A stretch of DNA of 64,000 nucleotides from Lentzea waywayandensis. GTDB taxonomy: Bacteria > Actinomycetota > Actinomycetes > Mycobacteriales > Pseudonocardiaceae. The position numbers and the translations under genes are program-made. Below, piece after piece: positions 63,859 to 64,000 of this stretch. Positions within the stretch are counted from its first letter, which is position 1. The number at the start of each line of letters is the position of its first letter. The notes under the pieces are model-generated. The model saw only the letters and a program-made list of their open reading frames with translations. It made no database searches and was not told where the DNA came from. The stretch is from NCBI RefSeq assembly GCF_900115955.1, contig NZ_FOYL01000007.1, positions 186,001-250,000 of the forward strand. Direction: 5' to 3'.

Positions 63859-64000
63859 ATGGGGACGCATCAGTACGAGGCCGACGTCGTCTGGACCGGG
63901 AACACCGGGAGCGGGACCTCCGGGTACAAGTCCTACGAGCGCGCGCACGAGGTCCGGGTCGAGGGCAAGGAGACGATCCTCGGGTCGTCCGATCCGTCGT
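63859..64000 (+). CDS. OsmC/Ohr-family protein, N-terminal part, truncated by the window edge
   Basis: Only 47 codons are present: ATG 63859, MGTHQYEADVVWTGNTGSG, SGYKSYERAHEV, then GKETILGSSDPS. The VWTGN-TSGY and SSDP pattern is that of OsmC-type peroxidase-like proteins, which reduce organic hydroperoxides with a Cys pair not yet reached here. AGAGGAG lies about 10 bases upstream. Confidence 0.85.
   Translation, partial: MGTHQYEADVVWTGNTGSGTSGYKSYERAHEVRVEGKETILGSSDPS

Overview
The window is chromosomal DNA from a high-GC actinomycete, most likely a member of the Pseudonocardiaceae (Lentzea, Saccharothrix, Amycolatopsis or a relative). The evidence is the GC-rich codon use, frequent GTG and TTG starts, an AfsR-type regulator, a bcc-aa3 respiratory supercomplex, and gene order. 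From memory of the Mycobacterium tuberculosis map, most of the window follows the Rv2174-Rv2213 order: mptA, Rv2175c, pknL, aroG, Rv2179c, Rv2182c, Rv2184c, Rv2185c, Rv2186c, fadD15, pimB, Rv2189c, Rv2190c, Rv2191, trpD, ctaE-qcrCAB, ctaF-ctaC, asnB, adoK, Rv2204c, Rv2205c, Rv2206, cobT-cobS, ilvE, pepB. Many functional calls lean on both sequence motifs and this order.

Layout. 1-5.4 kb: end of a mannosyltransferase, a phytoene/squalene synthase, a PknL-type kinase with PASTA repeats beside its probable DNA-binding substrate, and DAHP synthase. 5.5-18.7 kb: an accessory island that interrupts the conserved order. It carries a meta-cleavage pathway for an unidentified aromatic compound: flavin monooxygenases, an extradiol dioxygenase, a C-C hydrolase, and the MhpD-MhpF-MhpE lower pathway. 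Two IclR regulators serve it. One has a clear operator in front of the lower-pathway operon. The other has three near-identical 19-bp palindromes in front of three operons. 18.8-29.4 kb: a phosphofructokinase with PPi-type residues, an exoribonuclease, an acyltransferase, an aminoglycoside acetyltransferase-like gene, a ROK sugar kinase, an ArsA-like ATPase with SRPBCC partners, and FadD15. 29.6-39.6 kb: an AfsR-like regulator, PimB', a cell-wall peptidase and hydrolase, a NYN-domain protein and a DnaQ-UvrC fusion. 39.7-48.4 kb: respiratory genes qcrCAB, ctaE, ctaF and ctaC, surrounding trpD and a second acyltransferase. 48.5-64 kb: asnB, adoK, an Fe-S carrier, glycerate kinase, a cobalamin block (cobU, cobT, cobS), ilvE, a permease, leucyl aminopeptidase and the start of an OsmC-like gene.

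The most unusual signal is a dispersed repeat system. Twelve exact copies of the AT-rich palindrome GATATATC, plus longer relatives such as GATATCCAATATATCGG, are scattered through this GC-rich DNA, in intergenic regions and in all coding phases inside genes. Six long palindromes built round a TTTGCGGACGTCCGCAAA-like core lie at or near gene 3' ends. Every one is paired with a GATATATC-type motif 14 to 69 bases away. Some copies have become part of genes: they supply the stop codons of three genes and the last codons of glycerate kinase. Two inverted copies bracket the acetyltransferase gene. No transposase is visible in the window. No tRNA, rRNA or CRISPR array was seen.
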